From assembly GCA_001692895.1 (NCBI GenBank), contig KV748199.1:186001-250000 (forward strand): a stretch of DNA of 64,000 nucleotides, in the 5' to 3' direction. The DNA is from Cenococcum geophilum 1.58. Taxonomy: Eukaryota > Ascomycota > Dothideomycetes > Gloniales > Gloniaceae. Below are positions 1 to 11,530 of the stretch, in pieces. The notes under the pieces were generated by a model. The model saw nothing but the letters and a program-made list of their open reading frames with translations. It searched no databases and had not been told where the DNA came from. How positions within the stretch are numbered: position 1 is the first letter of the stretch; each line of letters begins with the position of its first letter. Made by a program: the position numbers and the translations under genes.

Positions 1-640
1 ATAAGAAGAAATAGGTACGTTACTATTTAAGGCGAATTACGGATATAAGCTAAGGACCTTATTATTACTATATTAAGTAAAGAAGATAAGTAATATAGCT
101 AAGTAAAGAATAAAGAGTTTAATAAATCTTTATATAGACCTTACGGAAATAGCTAAGACGGTATAGCAAAGGATAAAAAAGTACTATAATACTAAGAGAT
201 CTAAGGGACTAGATCTTAAGGAGGGAGATAAAGTATAGCTATTATATAAAAATTTTAAGAGTCGGTAACTAAGTAAGAAGTTAGACTATATTAGACTAGG
301 ACCTTTTAAAATTATATAGAAAATTTTATTAGTTATATTTAAATTAAACCTACTAGCTAGGATAAAAATCTACTCTATATAGCATATTATAATACTAGAG
401 CTAGTATATAGGAATATTAAGCCACTAGTTTATAAAGCAGATATATATAAAGGATAAGAGAAAGACAAATAGTAAGTTTTAAAAATTATTAGTTATAAGG
501 ACGTAGACGATAAAATATAGTATAAAGTAAAGTGGATAGGCTATAATAAGACTACTTAGGAGCTACTAGAGAACCTAAAAAACGCTATAAAAAAGGTATA
601 GAAGTATTAGGAGAAAAAAGGTTAGGTAATATTAATAAAA
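1..640 (+). pseudogene. Gypsy pol C-terminus: integrase tail and chromodomain
   Basis: This is the end of a Ty3/gypsy polyprotein. Reading through stops gives an integrase tail with a FKANYGYKLRT-like block near the start and a GPFKI block near 300-315. A chromodomain follows at about 490-610, recognisable by YKVKW.GY and a terminal ENLKNA (near 565-585). In chromoviruses this domain guides integration towards marked chromatin. Several Gln and Trp codons are now TAG, including the conserved Trp after the KTT block (ACTTAGGAG). The same region in the full copy lies at 46450-47080. The product cannot be functional. Confidence 0.85.
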
Positions 641-1344
641 AGGAATCGCTAAAGAATAAGTTACCTAAGGGGGACCTAGGAAGAGCGACTACTAAATTAC
701 TTAGAGTTATTTCCTTCTCTATTAGAAGAGAATCTATTCTTTTATTACTAAGTTTCTATAAACCTTATTAAATAAGTTTCTACTCCTTTAAATAAACCTT
801 TTTATAGATACGTTTTAAATACTAAAGACGGGTATAAGCTAGACGCTAAACTTTAAGAATACGTATAGACTCTTTTAAGGCACGTTAGACCGCAAGCAGC
901 ACTAAAAATAGCTTACTATTAAGCTTTGCAGCGGTAGATTAAATATAAGACCCTATAATAAATTACTTAGAAAACTTAGAGACTATTAAGAGTTATAAGA
1001 CGTGCATACTTAGCGTTAGAAATTAAGCGAATATCGCAAGATAATTAAACGTTTGCTTTAGTGCACTCTATATAAGAAGAGGGCTGCTAAAATAAAGGAC
1101 TTACTAATATAATATAGACTAACCCCTCTTTCGCGCAATAAAAACATAGAGATAGTATTACTTTACTAAGTAACAGTATAGAAGAGACTATACGTATATA
1201 ATAAAGAGTTAAAGAAAAAGAAGGTGCTTTAGGCATTATAAGTAACAATATTAACCAAATTAATTAGATAGATATTATACCTCTAGTAAATAACTTAGAG
1301 ATGCTAGGTATCTTTAAGAACAAAGATAAAAAGGAGGGAGATAG

Positions 1345-1765
1345 TATTACGAACGCTTTAAGTACAATATTATAACTACTTAAAGAGGAGTTAGAGGAAG
1401 CTAGTTAGTTAATATAAGTATAGTCTAAGATGGAACCCGTAGAACTATATAACAAGAAATAGTAAGTAAAGTTATATAATGTGATCTATATAATCTATAT
1501 AATCTATAAGATCTATAATAGAGCAAATAAAGTAGATAGAGTAGATAGAGCAACGACTTTCTTAGGAGTACGGTTATATATTTAAGGACCCTTAGTCCCT
1601 ACCTAGATAGTTCCTTCCTTGTAGTAATTCTTAGAATATAATTAGAGTTAATCTGTTAGGCAACCACTCCACCAGTTATTATTACGTTGTTAACTTACCT
1701 GCAATACCTATATACCTAGCCCATTAATAAGTCCACCGTAGTTCCTACTATAAGGCTTTATTACA
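1345..1765 (+). repeat. 3' LTR of family-1 gypsy, copy 1
   Basis: The LTR starts TATTAC (RIPped TGTTAC) directly after a purine-rich tract and ends TTATTACA. It matches the 426-bp LTRs at 40164-40589 and 47792-48217 over its whole length. Its middle (about 1480-1550) carries a short array of CTATATAA/GTAGATAG units that differs between copies: the other full element has an AATAAGAGG block there instead, while copy 3 has the same CTATATAAT type. Confidence 0.9.
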
Positions 1766-3010
1766 CAGGTTAATTAAAATAGGTTAGAGTTAGGCGTTAA
1801 ATTACTATACTTCTTAAAAGTATAGAGCGGTGCTAATAGAAGATCTTAATTAAGTATATACTCCTTTATAAGTATTTATAGGATTAAAGAGAGTAAGGAT
1901 ATATTTTTTAACGCCTTAGTATACGCTAATAACTTAATTACGTAGGCTAAAACCCTCTTAATATAATTTGGATAAACTACGCTAAATTATTTAAAGTTAA
2001 TTAAAGAGCTTTTAAAAATAATTAAGCCGAGGGATACCTAGGTTTATAGTAATAATCCTTAAAAAGGTAGTCTCTCTCTATTCTAATATATACTACTATT
2101 TATTCTCTTCTATTTTAAAGTAGTATCTTAACTTATACATTATATGGTTAAAATTATATCCTTTTCCTACTAAATAATTATAATAGAAGGTACTAGCTCG
2201 GCCCTTAAGTATAACAGAATAGGCGTTATAGTATTAATTAGACTCTATTCCTACCTTTTAGTAATAGTTATAAAAGATACGCAATTTTAAATTAAGAATA
2301 TTATATAATTCCCTACTAAACTTCTTCTCCTAATCTAAATAGAGCTTTATAAACTCTATAAGTAATTTTAAACTACCTCTAATTTAAGATTAAGATAGAG
2401 GAGGTAAGAGTTATATTATAGGCTATAGCGGGGACGTAGGTCTAGTTAGTAGAGTTTAAAGGCTGTTAAATTATAAAGCAATAGGATCCTATACCTACTA
2501 TTATTAGGGTATAGTATTTAATATTAAAGTTACAGGTTAAATTAGATATAGAGGAGTTAAAGGCAGAGGTAGATTTATCTCTAGAGGTATATTACTTAGA
2601 TTTTATTATAAGTTAAGCTTCCTTATAGTACGTAGTTGGTGCTTAATCTCTTATAGAGTCTATTTGTACTCTTCTTTTATATTAATAACCTGCTCCTAAA
2701 TATTGTCTCTAATAGTACCCCCATCTATAGGTATAAACACTCTATACTCCTATAAGAAGTTATAAAAGTCTTATATAATATCCTTCTTTATAGGAGTTTA
2801 TATTCCCTTTACCTATTTAATAAAGTCCTTCTTTATACAGTACTATAGCATAGTGTTATTATATTTGCTGTCTTTATAGTATACTATATGGTATAATAAA
2901 AATCCGTTCAAGTCTTACTAATTAATATCTTTAAGGTTAGTTATATTGGTGTTCTATATCTCTAGGTTAATATTATCCTCGTACTTCTTTAGGTAGGTTA
3001 ACGCTATAAT
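1766..3010. other. Unassigned AT-rich sequence with decayed coding traces
   Basis: No element ends or known domain are visible. Around 2480-2830 the minus strand, read through stops, gives a fairly continuous peptide with FIPIDGGTIRDNI and LPLPLTPLYLI stretches, which suggests an old RIPped gene. I do not recognise the family. Confidence 0.4.
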
Positions 3011-3026
3011 AGCTATTATTAAAGAT

Positions 3027-3197
3027 TATTTAACGCGTTTTAATAAAAAAAATAAGGGAAATAAAGGTTGTTTAATGTGTAGTTAGGTAGTAATTACAAT
3101 CCTATAGTTTACGAAGGTATACTAAAGGTATTAAGGGGGTTGTTTTAACGTATTTTTAATTATAAAAAAAAATAAGGAAATAAAGGTTGTTTAACGC
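3027..3197. repeat. Spaced direct repeat of about 40 bp
   Basis: A block reading AAATAAGGGAAATAAAGG then TTGTTTAA occurs near 3047-3075. It recurs, one G shorter, near 3170-3193. The two copies are separated by about 75 bp. Confidence 0.6.
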
Positions 3198-3374
3198 GTT
3201 TTAGATATTAACTTAGGACCCTAGGTTTAGTAATACTTCTAACCTAAAGTACTTAACTAAATCTTTATAAACGTAGTTATTTAATACATTTTAGTTATTA
3301 ACTTAGGACCTTAGGTTTAGTAACACTTCTAACCTAAAGTACTTAACTAAATCTTTATAAACGCAGTTGTTCTA
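3195..3374. repeat. Tandem duplication, two 90-bp units
   Basis: The block ACTTAGGACC starts at 3211 and again at 3301, exactly 90 bp apart. The rest of each unit (TTCTAACCTAAAGTACTTAA and beyond) matches with only a few C/T changes. Confidence 0.85.
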
Positions 3375-3650
3375 TATAATAGACGCAACTTAGTATCTCC
3401 TAGTACTTAGTAATGCTTTTATTACTAGTTTTCCGCAAGTCTAAAGTAGTATAATATCGCCAGGATCTATTCTATATAAGCGCATATAGCACCCCTATAT
3501 AAGACTGTCTCTTCTATTTAAAAACCTAGCTACTCTATAGTTAACTGTATATTTAATCATTAATTAGTATTAGTTATATAGGGTGACTTACTAATAACAA
3601 CTACTTAAGTAGGTTATAGTAATGTTAGTTAATATACTTCTTACTAGAAT
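3375..3650. other. Unassigned AT-rich spacer
   Basis: No reading frame, repeat or element end was recognised here. Confidence 0.4.
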
Positions 3651-3735
3651 AAGGAAGGGCGAGGAGCTTAAGACTCCTCGCCACGCTAGTGCCGCGGTAA
3701 TACGTAATAACCACTTGCCTTATTCCCGACAATAC
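3651..3735. other. GC-rich nested hairpin
   Basis: GGCGAGGAG and CTCCTCGCC form a perfect 9-bp stem around a 7-base loop near 3659-3683. An outer inverted repeat (AATAAGG near 3653 with CCTTATT near 3717) encloses it. The segment is strikingly GC-rich for this window, with CpG-rich words that RIP would leave alone. It could be a relic transposon terminus or a structured RNA; nothing here decides. Confidence 0.5.
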
Positions 3736-4794
3736 TAGTTTATAATTAATTATAAATATTATAGGCAATTTAATATTCCTAATATAGTTCTATAGAACTA
3801 TTTAGTATATAGCTTAATGTATAGTGCCTTAGCTTACTGTTATCTTTAACTATTAAAATATAATCTATAATTTATAATCTATAATTCTTTTATATAATTC
3901 TTTACGTTACTAATATATTATTCCTATATTTACCCTTAAGCTATTAGATATAATTAAGGTATTAATTAGTTAATTAAGGAGACTTATCTTCTAAGATTTA
4001 GTGTATATACTTTCAAATCTAGTAGTTCTATACTATATATTTAATATAGCTCTACTACCTAGTAACTAGGAGGAATACTTTATAATAGCACTTATAGCTA
4101 TTATACAATTGTTAGGAACGTCTATAACATTATTCTTTAATATTATAATATTATTTAGGTATAATTTAACCTTTATACGTCTTTAATTAATATTTTAATT
4201 GCCTTTCTTTGGCTACGTTATTAGTTTTTATAAGAAAGTAATAGCTAAATAGCTTATACGCGTATTTCCTTCCTTTTAAATAGCGCTATTATAACAGAGT
4301 TATATTAGTAAGGTTGCGGCTATTTACTAAAAGGGTATTAGAAGGTAAAGTATAAAAATACCTTACTTATTAAGCTACTCTTTTTTCTTAATACCTTACT
4401 TCCCGCTATTAATTGTTATTTAATTTTAGACGTATCTTTAATATATTATTAAGATTTTCTTTTTTATTATTATTAATTTAATATACCTTTTTATTTTTCT
4501 ACTAACTGCTCTTTTAAGTAAATTTTATAGCGTATTCTAGCCCTACCTTTATATATAGAACCCCAACCTCCGCTAACCCGTAACTAGTATTAGTCCTACC
4601 TAAATAATTTTACCTATATATCTTTAAAATATTAGAAATCTAATAATAGGATTCTAAAGGCTTATAATAAGATATACTATATTAGATTTAATACCTTTAG
4701 TCCTTATAATTAATATATATATACTAAGAGCGGTAGTTATATTAAAGTAAGCTTTTCTATTCTTAATAAATTTCTATTACTAACTTTAAGCTTT
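3736..4794. other. Unassigned old sequence, left flank of element D
   Basis: This was contiguous with 36341-36395 before element D inserted. No domain is recognisable. The plus strand from about 4530 to 4790 reads as a decayed peptide with several stops. Confidence 0.4.
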
Positions 4795-4799
4795 AATAG

Positions 4800-5052
4800 T
4801 ATTAGCGACTCGGTTAATTAAGGCGCGAGTATAGTAAGAGGGACGCGCAAGCCTATATAATTGGTAGTCTATAAATAAGGATCTAAAGCTAAAGAAAGAA
4901 AAGGAGACGGAGGGCGGCGCCACTTAACGTTATATACAATCCTCTAGTTATATAACGTTAACTATTTAAAACTATATAAAACTATCTATAACTATTTATA
5001 ACTATCTACTATAATCTACCAGTTTCTACTAGTTTCTACCCACGCTATAATA
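4800..5052 (-). repeat. LTR of element D, left copy
   Basis: It starts TATTAGCGACT and ends CTATAATA, and matches 36069-36335 throughout. A variable ACTATATAAAACTATCTATA-like array near 4960-5020 accounts for the 253 versus 267 bp lengths. It shares no visible similarity with the 211-bp LTR of D', although the two coding regions are related. Confidence 0.9.
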
Positions 5053-5093
5053 TTACCCCCCCCCCCTTTCTAAAAAAGCCTGCCCTTAGGCTT
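5053..5093 (-). other. Polypurine tract and adjacent hairpin of element D
   Basis: On the minus strand a run of A, then G, directly abuts the LTR, the usual plus-strand primer of LTR elements. Beside it, AAGCCT and AGGCTT (5076-5093) form an inverted repeat that is identical in D' at 50519-50536. Confidence 0.7.
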
Positions 5094-5099
5094 TATATG

Positions 5100-6277
5100 T
5101 CCGTATTATATCTATAGGGTATTCTTATCTTTATGCTTAATAGGCAGCTTATTATCTTCGCTATTCTAGTACTCCATCTACTTATTAAGGTACTTTAGGG
5201 GTCTGGGTTTATTAGAGTAATAATTATAAAACTTCTAAAGCTTATAGGGACTACCTATAAAGTTTTATATAGGGTACCAAGTGGGGTCTAGGTTGTACCC
5301 TTTCCAACTAATACAATATTTTAATGTCCCCCTTATAAGCTTATAGGCTAGTATTTCTTTAATTTCTTATTTATTATTGCCATTAACTTAAATTAGTAGG
5401 GGAAGTTTATTCTTTTATCTAGGTAATAGGTTGTTTACGGCTTTCTATAGTTTATCCAAAGAGAAATTAGGGTAAACTTTAATTAAACCTAGGAGCTTTA
5501 CTTTATATATATTACCTATCTTCTTAAGAACCTTATACGGTCCTGCTATCTAATAGTTTAGCTTATAGCTAGGTCGTTCCGTCTTTTAGTTCTTTATTAT
5601 AACCTAGACTATATCTCCTACGGTAAAGTTAGGCTCTTACCTATACTTATTTGCTTATTATTGCATTAATTTCTAGGCCTTTTTTAGATTTGTACAGGCT
5701 ACCGTCTAGGCTTCTTTTAAGCGCTTAGCGTACTGCCGTGCTTCCTTATAAGATAGTTTTTCGCGTATAGTCTGGGGTCCTTTTAGTCTTTCCTACTTAA
5801 AGCTTATATGGGGTAAGTAACCCATTTCTAGTTAAATAGGAGCAAATCCTATAGAGTTATAGGGTAGGGTCGCTTGGGCATAGTTTATTAGGGGTAGTAG
5901 TTTAGTCCAGTTATTTTAGAAGTAGTTAATAAAGGGCCAAAGTCTCTAATCTAAGTATTAATTTACAATTCGTCTAACTATCTATCTAGGGGTAGTATAT
6001 AGTAGAAAGCTTTAGCTTAATACCTAAAATCTAGGTAAACTTATTCTAGAAAGCTAATATAAATTATGGCCTATAATTAGATATAATAGTATCTAGTAGT
6101 CTATAGATTTGGTAGAAGTAGTAGATATATAATTAGGCCGCTTCTTTAGTATTAATATTCTTATAATATAGGATTAAGAACGGGCGCTTACTAAAGTAGT
6201 TAACTAAAATTATAACCATATTATATCCGTTACGGTTTATAGGTAGCTTATGGAAGTCTATAAAGATATATTACTAG
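5100..6277 (-). pseudogene. Element D pol, 3' part: integrase end and chromodomain
   Basis: Read on the minus strand through stops, 5105-5330 gives a variant chromodomain with TWYP and a PKYL-like tail. It is the same as in D' at 50860-51060, where PRPLKYLDK is legible. Upstream of it (5330-6277) lies integrase. Reading stops at 6277, where element C begins, and resumes near 31870. TAG/TAA stops are frequent. The closest relative in the window is D' (50840-52000). Confidence 0.8.
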
Positions 6278-6445
6278 CATTAGGATTTTTTTTTTGGCCA
6301 CGTTGTTGCAAGCGAAAATCGGGGTCTGCAAAACCTGCGTAAGTCGCAATTTTGGCAATTTTAGGGCAATTTTATAGCAATTTACTACAAACACACAACC
6401 CTAATTTTCGGCCGCAATAACGTGGCTAAAAAAAATTTCCTAATG
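6278..6445. repeat. Foldback left terminus of element C
   Basis: The segment is itself an inverted repeat: it opens CATTAGGA plus a T run and closes with an A run plus ATTTCCTAATG. Inside are GCGAAAATCGGGGTCTGC and short GGCAATTTTAG words. A longer version sits at 10250-10515. It could be a MITE that inserted by chance, but both elements carry it at the same end. Confidence 0.75.
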
Positions 6446-6489
6446 TATAGGAAGTGTAACTGTAGGGGTAGGCCGGTAGACCTCTCTTA

Positions 6490-7370
6490 TTAAATACAAA
6501 ATTGCCGCATATTAATAGGCATACTCCTAGTTTTTTAAGCGGCAAGTTAGCAAACTTCTATTATTAAGTATAAAATTGCCGTATATTACCTGGTATATTG
6601 CCTAGTTTCTTAAGCGGCAAGTTAATATACTTTAGTTATTAGGCACAAAACTGCCGTATATCGCCTGGTATATCGCCTAGTTCCTTAAGCCGTAAGCTAG
6701 TAAACTTCCATTACTAAGCGCGAAACTACTGTATATTACCTAGCATATTGCCTAGTTCTTTAAGCGGTAAGCTAGTAGACTTCCACTACTAAGTATAAAG
6801 TTGCTGTATATTACTAGGCATATTGCCCAATTCTTTAAATTGCAAGTTAGTAGGCGTCGCCCATTAGTAGAGTATTCTAATATATTAGCTTATATATTGC
6901 CTAGTTCCTATATCGTAAGCTAGTAGACTTATTACATTAATAGAGCACTATAATATATCGCCTGGCGTATTACTTAGGTCCTTAAATAGCAAGCTAGTAG
7001 TTATTGCTTATTATTAGAGCACTGCGATATATCTGGTCGCTTATTACCCAGTTCCTTAAATAGCAAGATAGTAAACTTCTCTTATTAATATAAGAATTGC
7101 GGCATATTGCTAATATATTGCCCTATTCTACAAAAAACAACCTAATATACCTTCTATTAACCGTAAGAATGTAATATATCGCTAAGAAATATTACTTACT
7201 CTATTAAAAAAACCCCTAGTATATACCTTTTATTAGCCATAAGACTGCGGTATATTGCCTACTATATTGCCTAATTCTTAAAATAACAGCCTAGTATACT
7301 TCTTCTACTAGATAAGACTTTACGGCAAATTGCCTAGTATATTGCTTAATTCTGCGCTAAAATATTAAAA
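6490..7370. repeat. 75-bp minisatellite beside SNF2 copy 1
   Basis: About eleven diverged units. The word TGCCGTATAT recurs at 6577 and 6652, a spacing of 75 bp, and each unit carries a ...TTGCCTAGTT.CTTAAGCGGCAAG... core. Divergence rises to the right. The same array stands at 16545-17510 beside the second helicase copy. Confidence 0.85.
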
Positions 7371-7374
7371 ATAC

Positions 7375-10249
7375 CTCGCTAGAATACTTCCACTAGCTAC
7401 TCCTTTAAACTCCCTAGCTTATTCATATCTACGTCTAGTATCTTATCCGCAGCGGTTTTTTTTAAACTTATACTTATTTAGAATTCCAACCTTAATATAG
7501 GAAGCTATATTATATAAAATATATACTATTATAAGAGGGTTTTCTTAGCTAATTTGGTAGATACGGTATATAAACTGTTCCTATTTGCTAAAGGACGGAT
7601 TAAGCTCTATAAGTATAATAAAGTATACCTTATTAAGGGTAATACCCTCTATAATAGCCTTTAGAGATAATAAAAGAATCTATAGTCCGCTTAGCTGCTT
7701 CTATAAGTTATAAATAATATAATTCTTTTGCTTTGGTAATATTCCTCTAAGGAGATATATAACAGCGTTCTCGCTATATTTAGTAACTAAGGCCTAAAAT
7801 AAGTATTAACTTAGAGTTCCGGTTAAGCAAGCTACTATTAAGAGGTAAAAAGATAGAGTGTTTTATTACTTACTGCTATATATACCGCCCCAATAGTTAG
7901 GAAATTAGTGCTAATAATAACCTTACTATAATACCCCCTGACGTTTTTTAATTATATAACTTCTTTATAGATAGCTAAAAGCGCCTTAAACTTTATATTA
8001 CCGCGAAGAATTTCTTTTTTATTCTTATCCAAGATGCTTCTAATAGGAGATTTAATTAATTTTGCGTAAAATTTCGCTTATACGTTAATTTTGTTGTCGT
8101 CTAGTAGATCCTTATTATATCTATTCTTCCATAAAAGTAACCTAGGCGTTATTACTGCAATATGGTACGTAAAGTAGGTGCTTAAAGAGGTACCGGCCAT
8201 TTGTACTAGTTAGTTCCCCTTAAGAGAACCATTTTCTTTTTATTTAACTATTTTCTGCTAAAATACCTCTTCTATTTCTAACGCCATTACACTTTCTATA
8301 CCCTATAGCAATTTAATTTCTATAGTTCTATACTTATAGTTTAGGTAGTAAATTTAGAGCTCGCCTAAAATAACTTTTAATTTTCTTCCGTTAAAGCCGA
8401 TAGTATTTAAGGTATAGCGAATTTTAAAGTTTATAAGTATTTCTCCGCTAACCTAAACTAATTCTTTATATACCGTAGACTATAAGACCCCTTTAGGGTT
8501 GCTCTTTTTTTATTTTAAAAAATAACTCTATAGCTTTACTATTTTTTTTAACTTTAACGGACGTGTATTTTTTAAGAATGCTATTGTCTTAGGCGCTTGC
8601 CCAATCTAGATCTAAAAGGCCACTTATAATAAACCAATATATATCTATAATACTATTCTCTATTAGAGTCCCTAATATAGCCTAAATAAAGAATCTAAGG
8701 CGTTTCGGTATAGTACTTTTATAGAAACAAATAAATTAGTTAACTGTAGTCTCTTTATTTTTCTTATTATAAAACTTATTCTATAAAACCTTACTAAAAA
8801 ACGTGGTTTTAACCAACTGCTAACCTTTATCCTCTTACTTACCGTTAGATAAGAAGCGGTGGACTCTTTTAGTAATTATAAAGTTGTTAATAATACGCTG
8901 TTTTAGGCATTTGGATATTATAATTATAATAAATCTTATTACTAAGGCAGCCGGGGTACTAACTAAAGGATTACCCTTTCTAAGTGGTAGGACACTATTG
9001 GAGAACTATAGGTAAGGGGTCTTTACTTTATCTATAAGAGCCTAATAAGTATTTAAAGTATTATAGGCGGTTTAGTTTCCTAACGTCCCTATTTCTAGCC
9101 ACTTATTTAAAGTTGGCTACTCTATACCTAGAGAAACATCCGCCGTTAAATAGTATATTATAACTCTTAGCGGTGCTTACGCTTATGTTGCGAGTAGTAA
9201 GTCTTTAAATAATAAGATATAATTATCTCTCTAGGTAGTAATAATATATAGAACTGCAATAACTAGGCTGGCACTATACTGTTTGCGTATTATAGATATA
9301 GCGTTATAATTTACGTACGAGTATAGTAGAGGCACTCTATTCTAGCTAGGACACTTAACGCTATTAGCCTAGTGGCCCTCTGGTAGATATTAAGTAGCAT
9401 TTTTAGCCGCTTAATTAGTAGCTACTTTGTCTAGGTTTATAGTATAGTAGTAGTTAAAGATAATAGTTAAGTATGCGGTTACTATTTTACTGGTCCCTAT
9501 ACTATCTATAAAAACCCTACTATTTAGCTCTATACGTTTTTGGTAAAATATCTTAGATATACTACACAGCTAGTATAGGAACACTCTAAACTCCGGATTT
9601 AGATCCTATCTATAGGGAATAGGGACTATGTTATTCCCTAGGAGGGCCCCTTTAGAAACCCCCTATAGCTTAGCTAAGCGTTTATATATCTACTGCTTTA
9701 TTCTCTTAACCTTACTACCTACTTTTGCTATAGCGGCTTCTTAAAATCTAAAAAAGCTAACGTTAGTCTAATTTAAGATATACTTTATATGCTTATATAC
9801 CTATACCTTTACTTAATATAATTAGCAGCCTCTGCCTCCCTATTGGCTTTATTTATTATATCTTTAAGGGCCTCTTTTTCTAGGTTGTTGTCTTCTACAG
9901 AAACCTATATAGTATTACCAGCTAGATTGTCTACGGTTATAACCTGTAGTTAAGCTAGTTTGGGATCTAAAGCGGTTACGCTTTAGAGAGTATTATAATT
10001 GTCTTTATTCTCCTTTATACTATTAGGACCCCCTATAGGCTAGATAGCTAGACCGCCGCGGTTGTTTTTGGCAGCTTGCCGTAATTTACCTTTAAATGCT
10101 CTAGTAGGTTACTCCCTTTTATAACTACGTTTCTTCTAACCTAATAAACTTAGAATGCTGCTGTATACTAATAAGGTTAATAAAGTATCGCTCTTACTTT
10201 TAATATCTTTATTAATAAACTTATTATCTAAGTACTTCAAGTGCTTATA
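7375..10249 (-). pseudogene. SNF2-family helicase, copy 1, C-terminal and central part
   Basis: SNF2 proteins are ATP-driven DNA translocases. On the minus strand, read through stops, the helicase motifs appear in order. A Walker-A-like block IGTSKIVTAYL (about 9480-9530; copy 2 has GTGKIVT) comes first. Motif Ia VLYIITT.RDNY (about 9210-9260; VPSIITTWRDNY expected) follows, then motif III GTLIENSIIDIYWFI (about 8640-8680). Motifs V-VI come last as IIEGITLNKVYFIILIELNP then QEQFIYRIYQIS.ENP (about 7520-7700). A Cys/His block KCPS lies between I and Ia. The gene is interrupted at 10250 by C1 and continues at 12915. Why a transposon would carry a SNF2 gene is unknown; cargo is an inference. Confidence 0.75.
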
Positions 10250-10515
10250 CATTAGGAAATTTTTTTTTAGGCACGTTGTTGCAAACGAAAATCGGGGTCT
10301 GCAAAACCTACGTAAGTCGCAAATTTGGCAATTTGCGGCAATTTGCAGCAATTTGCTATAAATACATAGGCTACCTATACACGCGCCTACCTTATCTATG
10401 TATTTGTAGCAAATTGCTGCAAATCGCCATAAATTACCAAAATTGCGACTTACGCAGGTTTTGCAGACCCTAATTTTCACTTACAACAATATGCCTAAAA
10501 AAAAATTTCCTAATG
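10250..10515. repeat. Foldback left terminus of C1 (arms about 110 bp)
   Basis: The left arm (10250 to about 10365) and right arm (about 10395 to 10515) are reverse complements. Landmarks are GGCACGTTGTTGC, GAAAATCGGGGTCTGC, CGTAAGTCGCAA and repeated GCAATTTGC words; the short loop includes TACATAGGC. RIP changes differ between arms (for example CGGGGTCTGC against GCAGACCCTA). Short reading frames on both strands here are products of the palindrome and not genes. Confidence 0.9.
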
Positions 10516-11530
10516 CAGAGGCTCTGCATGAGGCTCTATATAAAGCTCTGCATAAGGCTTTATATAAAGCTCTATACGAAGCTCTATATAAAGCTCTGCA
10601 CGAAGCTTTATACAAAGCTCTATATAAAGCTCTACACGAAGCTCTATACAAAGCTCTATACAAAGCTCTATACGAAGCTTTATATAAAGCTCTATACAAA
10701 GCTCTACATAAAGCTCTACACAAAGCTTTGCACGAGGCTCTATACAAAGCTTTATATAAAGCTCTACACAAAGCTTTGCACAATGCTCTATATAAAGCTT
10801 TACACAATGCTCTATATAAAGCTCTGCGTACAGAGGCTCTACACGAAGCTCTATACGAAGCTCTATATAAATCTCTGTACGAAGCTCTATATAAAGCTTT
10901 ACACGAAGCTTTACACGAGGCTCTACACAAGGCTCTATACAAAGCTCTAGGTATAGAGGCTCTACACAAGGCTCTATATAAAGCTCTGTATAAAGCTCTG
11001 CACAAAGCTCTACACAAAGCTCTACACAAAGCTTTGCATAATACTCTACATAAAGCTCTACGTACAGAGGCTCTACATAAAGCTCTACACAAAGCTCTGC
11101 ACAAAGCTTTACATAAAGCTTTACATGAGGCTCTACATAAGGCTCTATACAAAGCTCTAGGTATAGAGGCTCTACACGAGGCTCTATACGAAGCTCTATA
11201 CGAAGCTCTATATAAAGCTCTATATAAAGCTCTACACAAAGCTCTACATAAAGCTCTACACAAAGCTCTATACGAAGCTCTACACGAAGCTCTACGTACA
11301 AAGGCTCTATATAAAGCTCTACACAAAGCTCTACACAAAGCTCTATATAAAGCTCTACACGAAGCTCTACATAAAGCTCTATATATAGAGGCTCTACACG
11401 AGGCTCTGCGCGAAGCTCTATACGAGGCTCTACGCGAAGCTCTACACGAGGCTCTGCGTAAAGCTCTACACAAGGCTCTACGCGAAGCTCTGTATACAGA
11501 GGCTCTACACGAAGCTCTACACAAAGCCTT
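10516..11530. repeat. 12-bp satellite, about 85 units
   Basis: The unit is GCTCTRYAYRAA, with C/T and G/A the only common variation, as RIP would produce from something like GCTCTGCACGAA. A few units are longer and read GTACAGAGGCTC or GTATAGAGGCTC (near 10827, 10950, 11065, 11160, 11300, 11385 and 11490), giving a loose higher-order period of about 90-130 bp. Since 12 is a multiple of 3, several frames stay open. The plus frame 10443-11561 spells ALYK/ALHE/ALHK repeats. I judge this to be satellite DNA and not a gene. Confidence 0.9.

Larger units (their letters stand above)
1..1765 (+). mobile_element. Ty3/gypsy chromovirus, 3' end only (family 1, copy 1)
   Basis: This stretch aligns base for base, with RIP-type differences, to 46450-48217, the 3' end of the complete family-1 gypsy element. 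It begins in the integrase C-terminal region, runs through the chromodomain, a non-coding tail and a polypurine tract (about 1329-1344), and ends with a 421-bp LTR. The 5' part of the element lies outside the window. The five bases after the LTR are CAGGT; the matching left copy cannot be seen. Confidence 0.9.

Noticed and set aside
3690..3710. GTGCCGCGGTAATACGTA resembles the 530-loop of small-subunit rRNA
   Set aside because: The similarity is under 20 bases, with no rRNA sequence or structure on either side. It is taken as chance.
6490..7370. Regular repeats with spacers, considered as a CRISPR array
   Set aside because: The 75-bp units diverge along their whole length with no constant repeat and unique spacers, and the setting is a eukaryotic transposon.
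10136..10480. Open frames on both strands across the foldback
   Set aside because: They mirror each other through the palindrome and cross the border between SNF2 copy 1 and C1.
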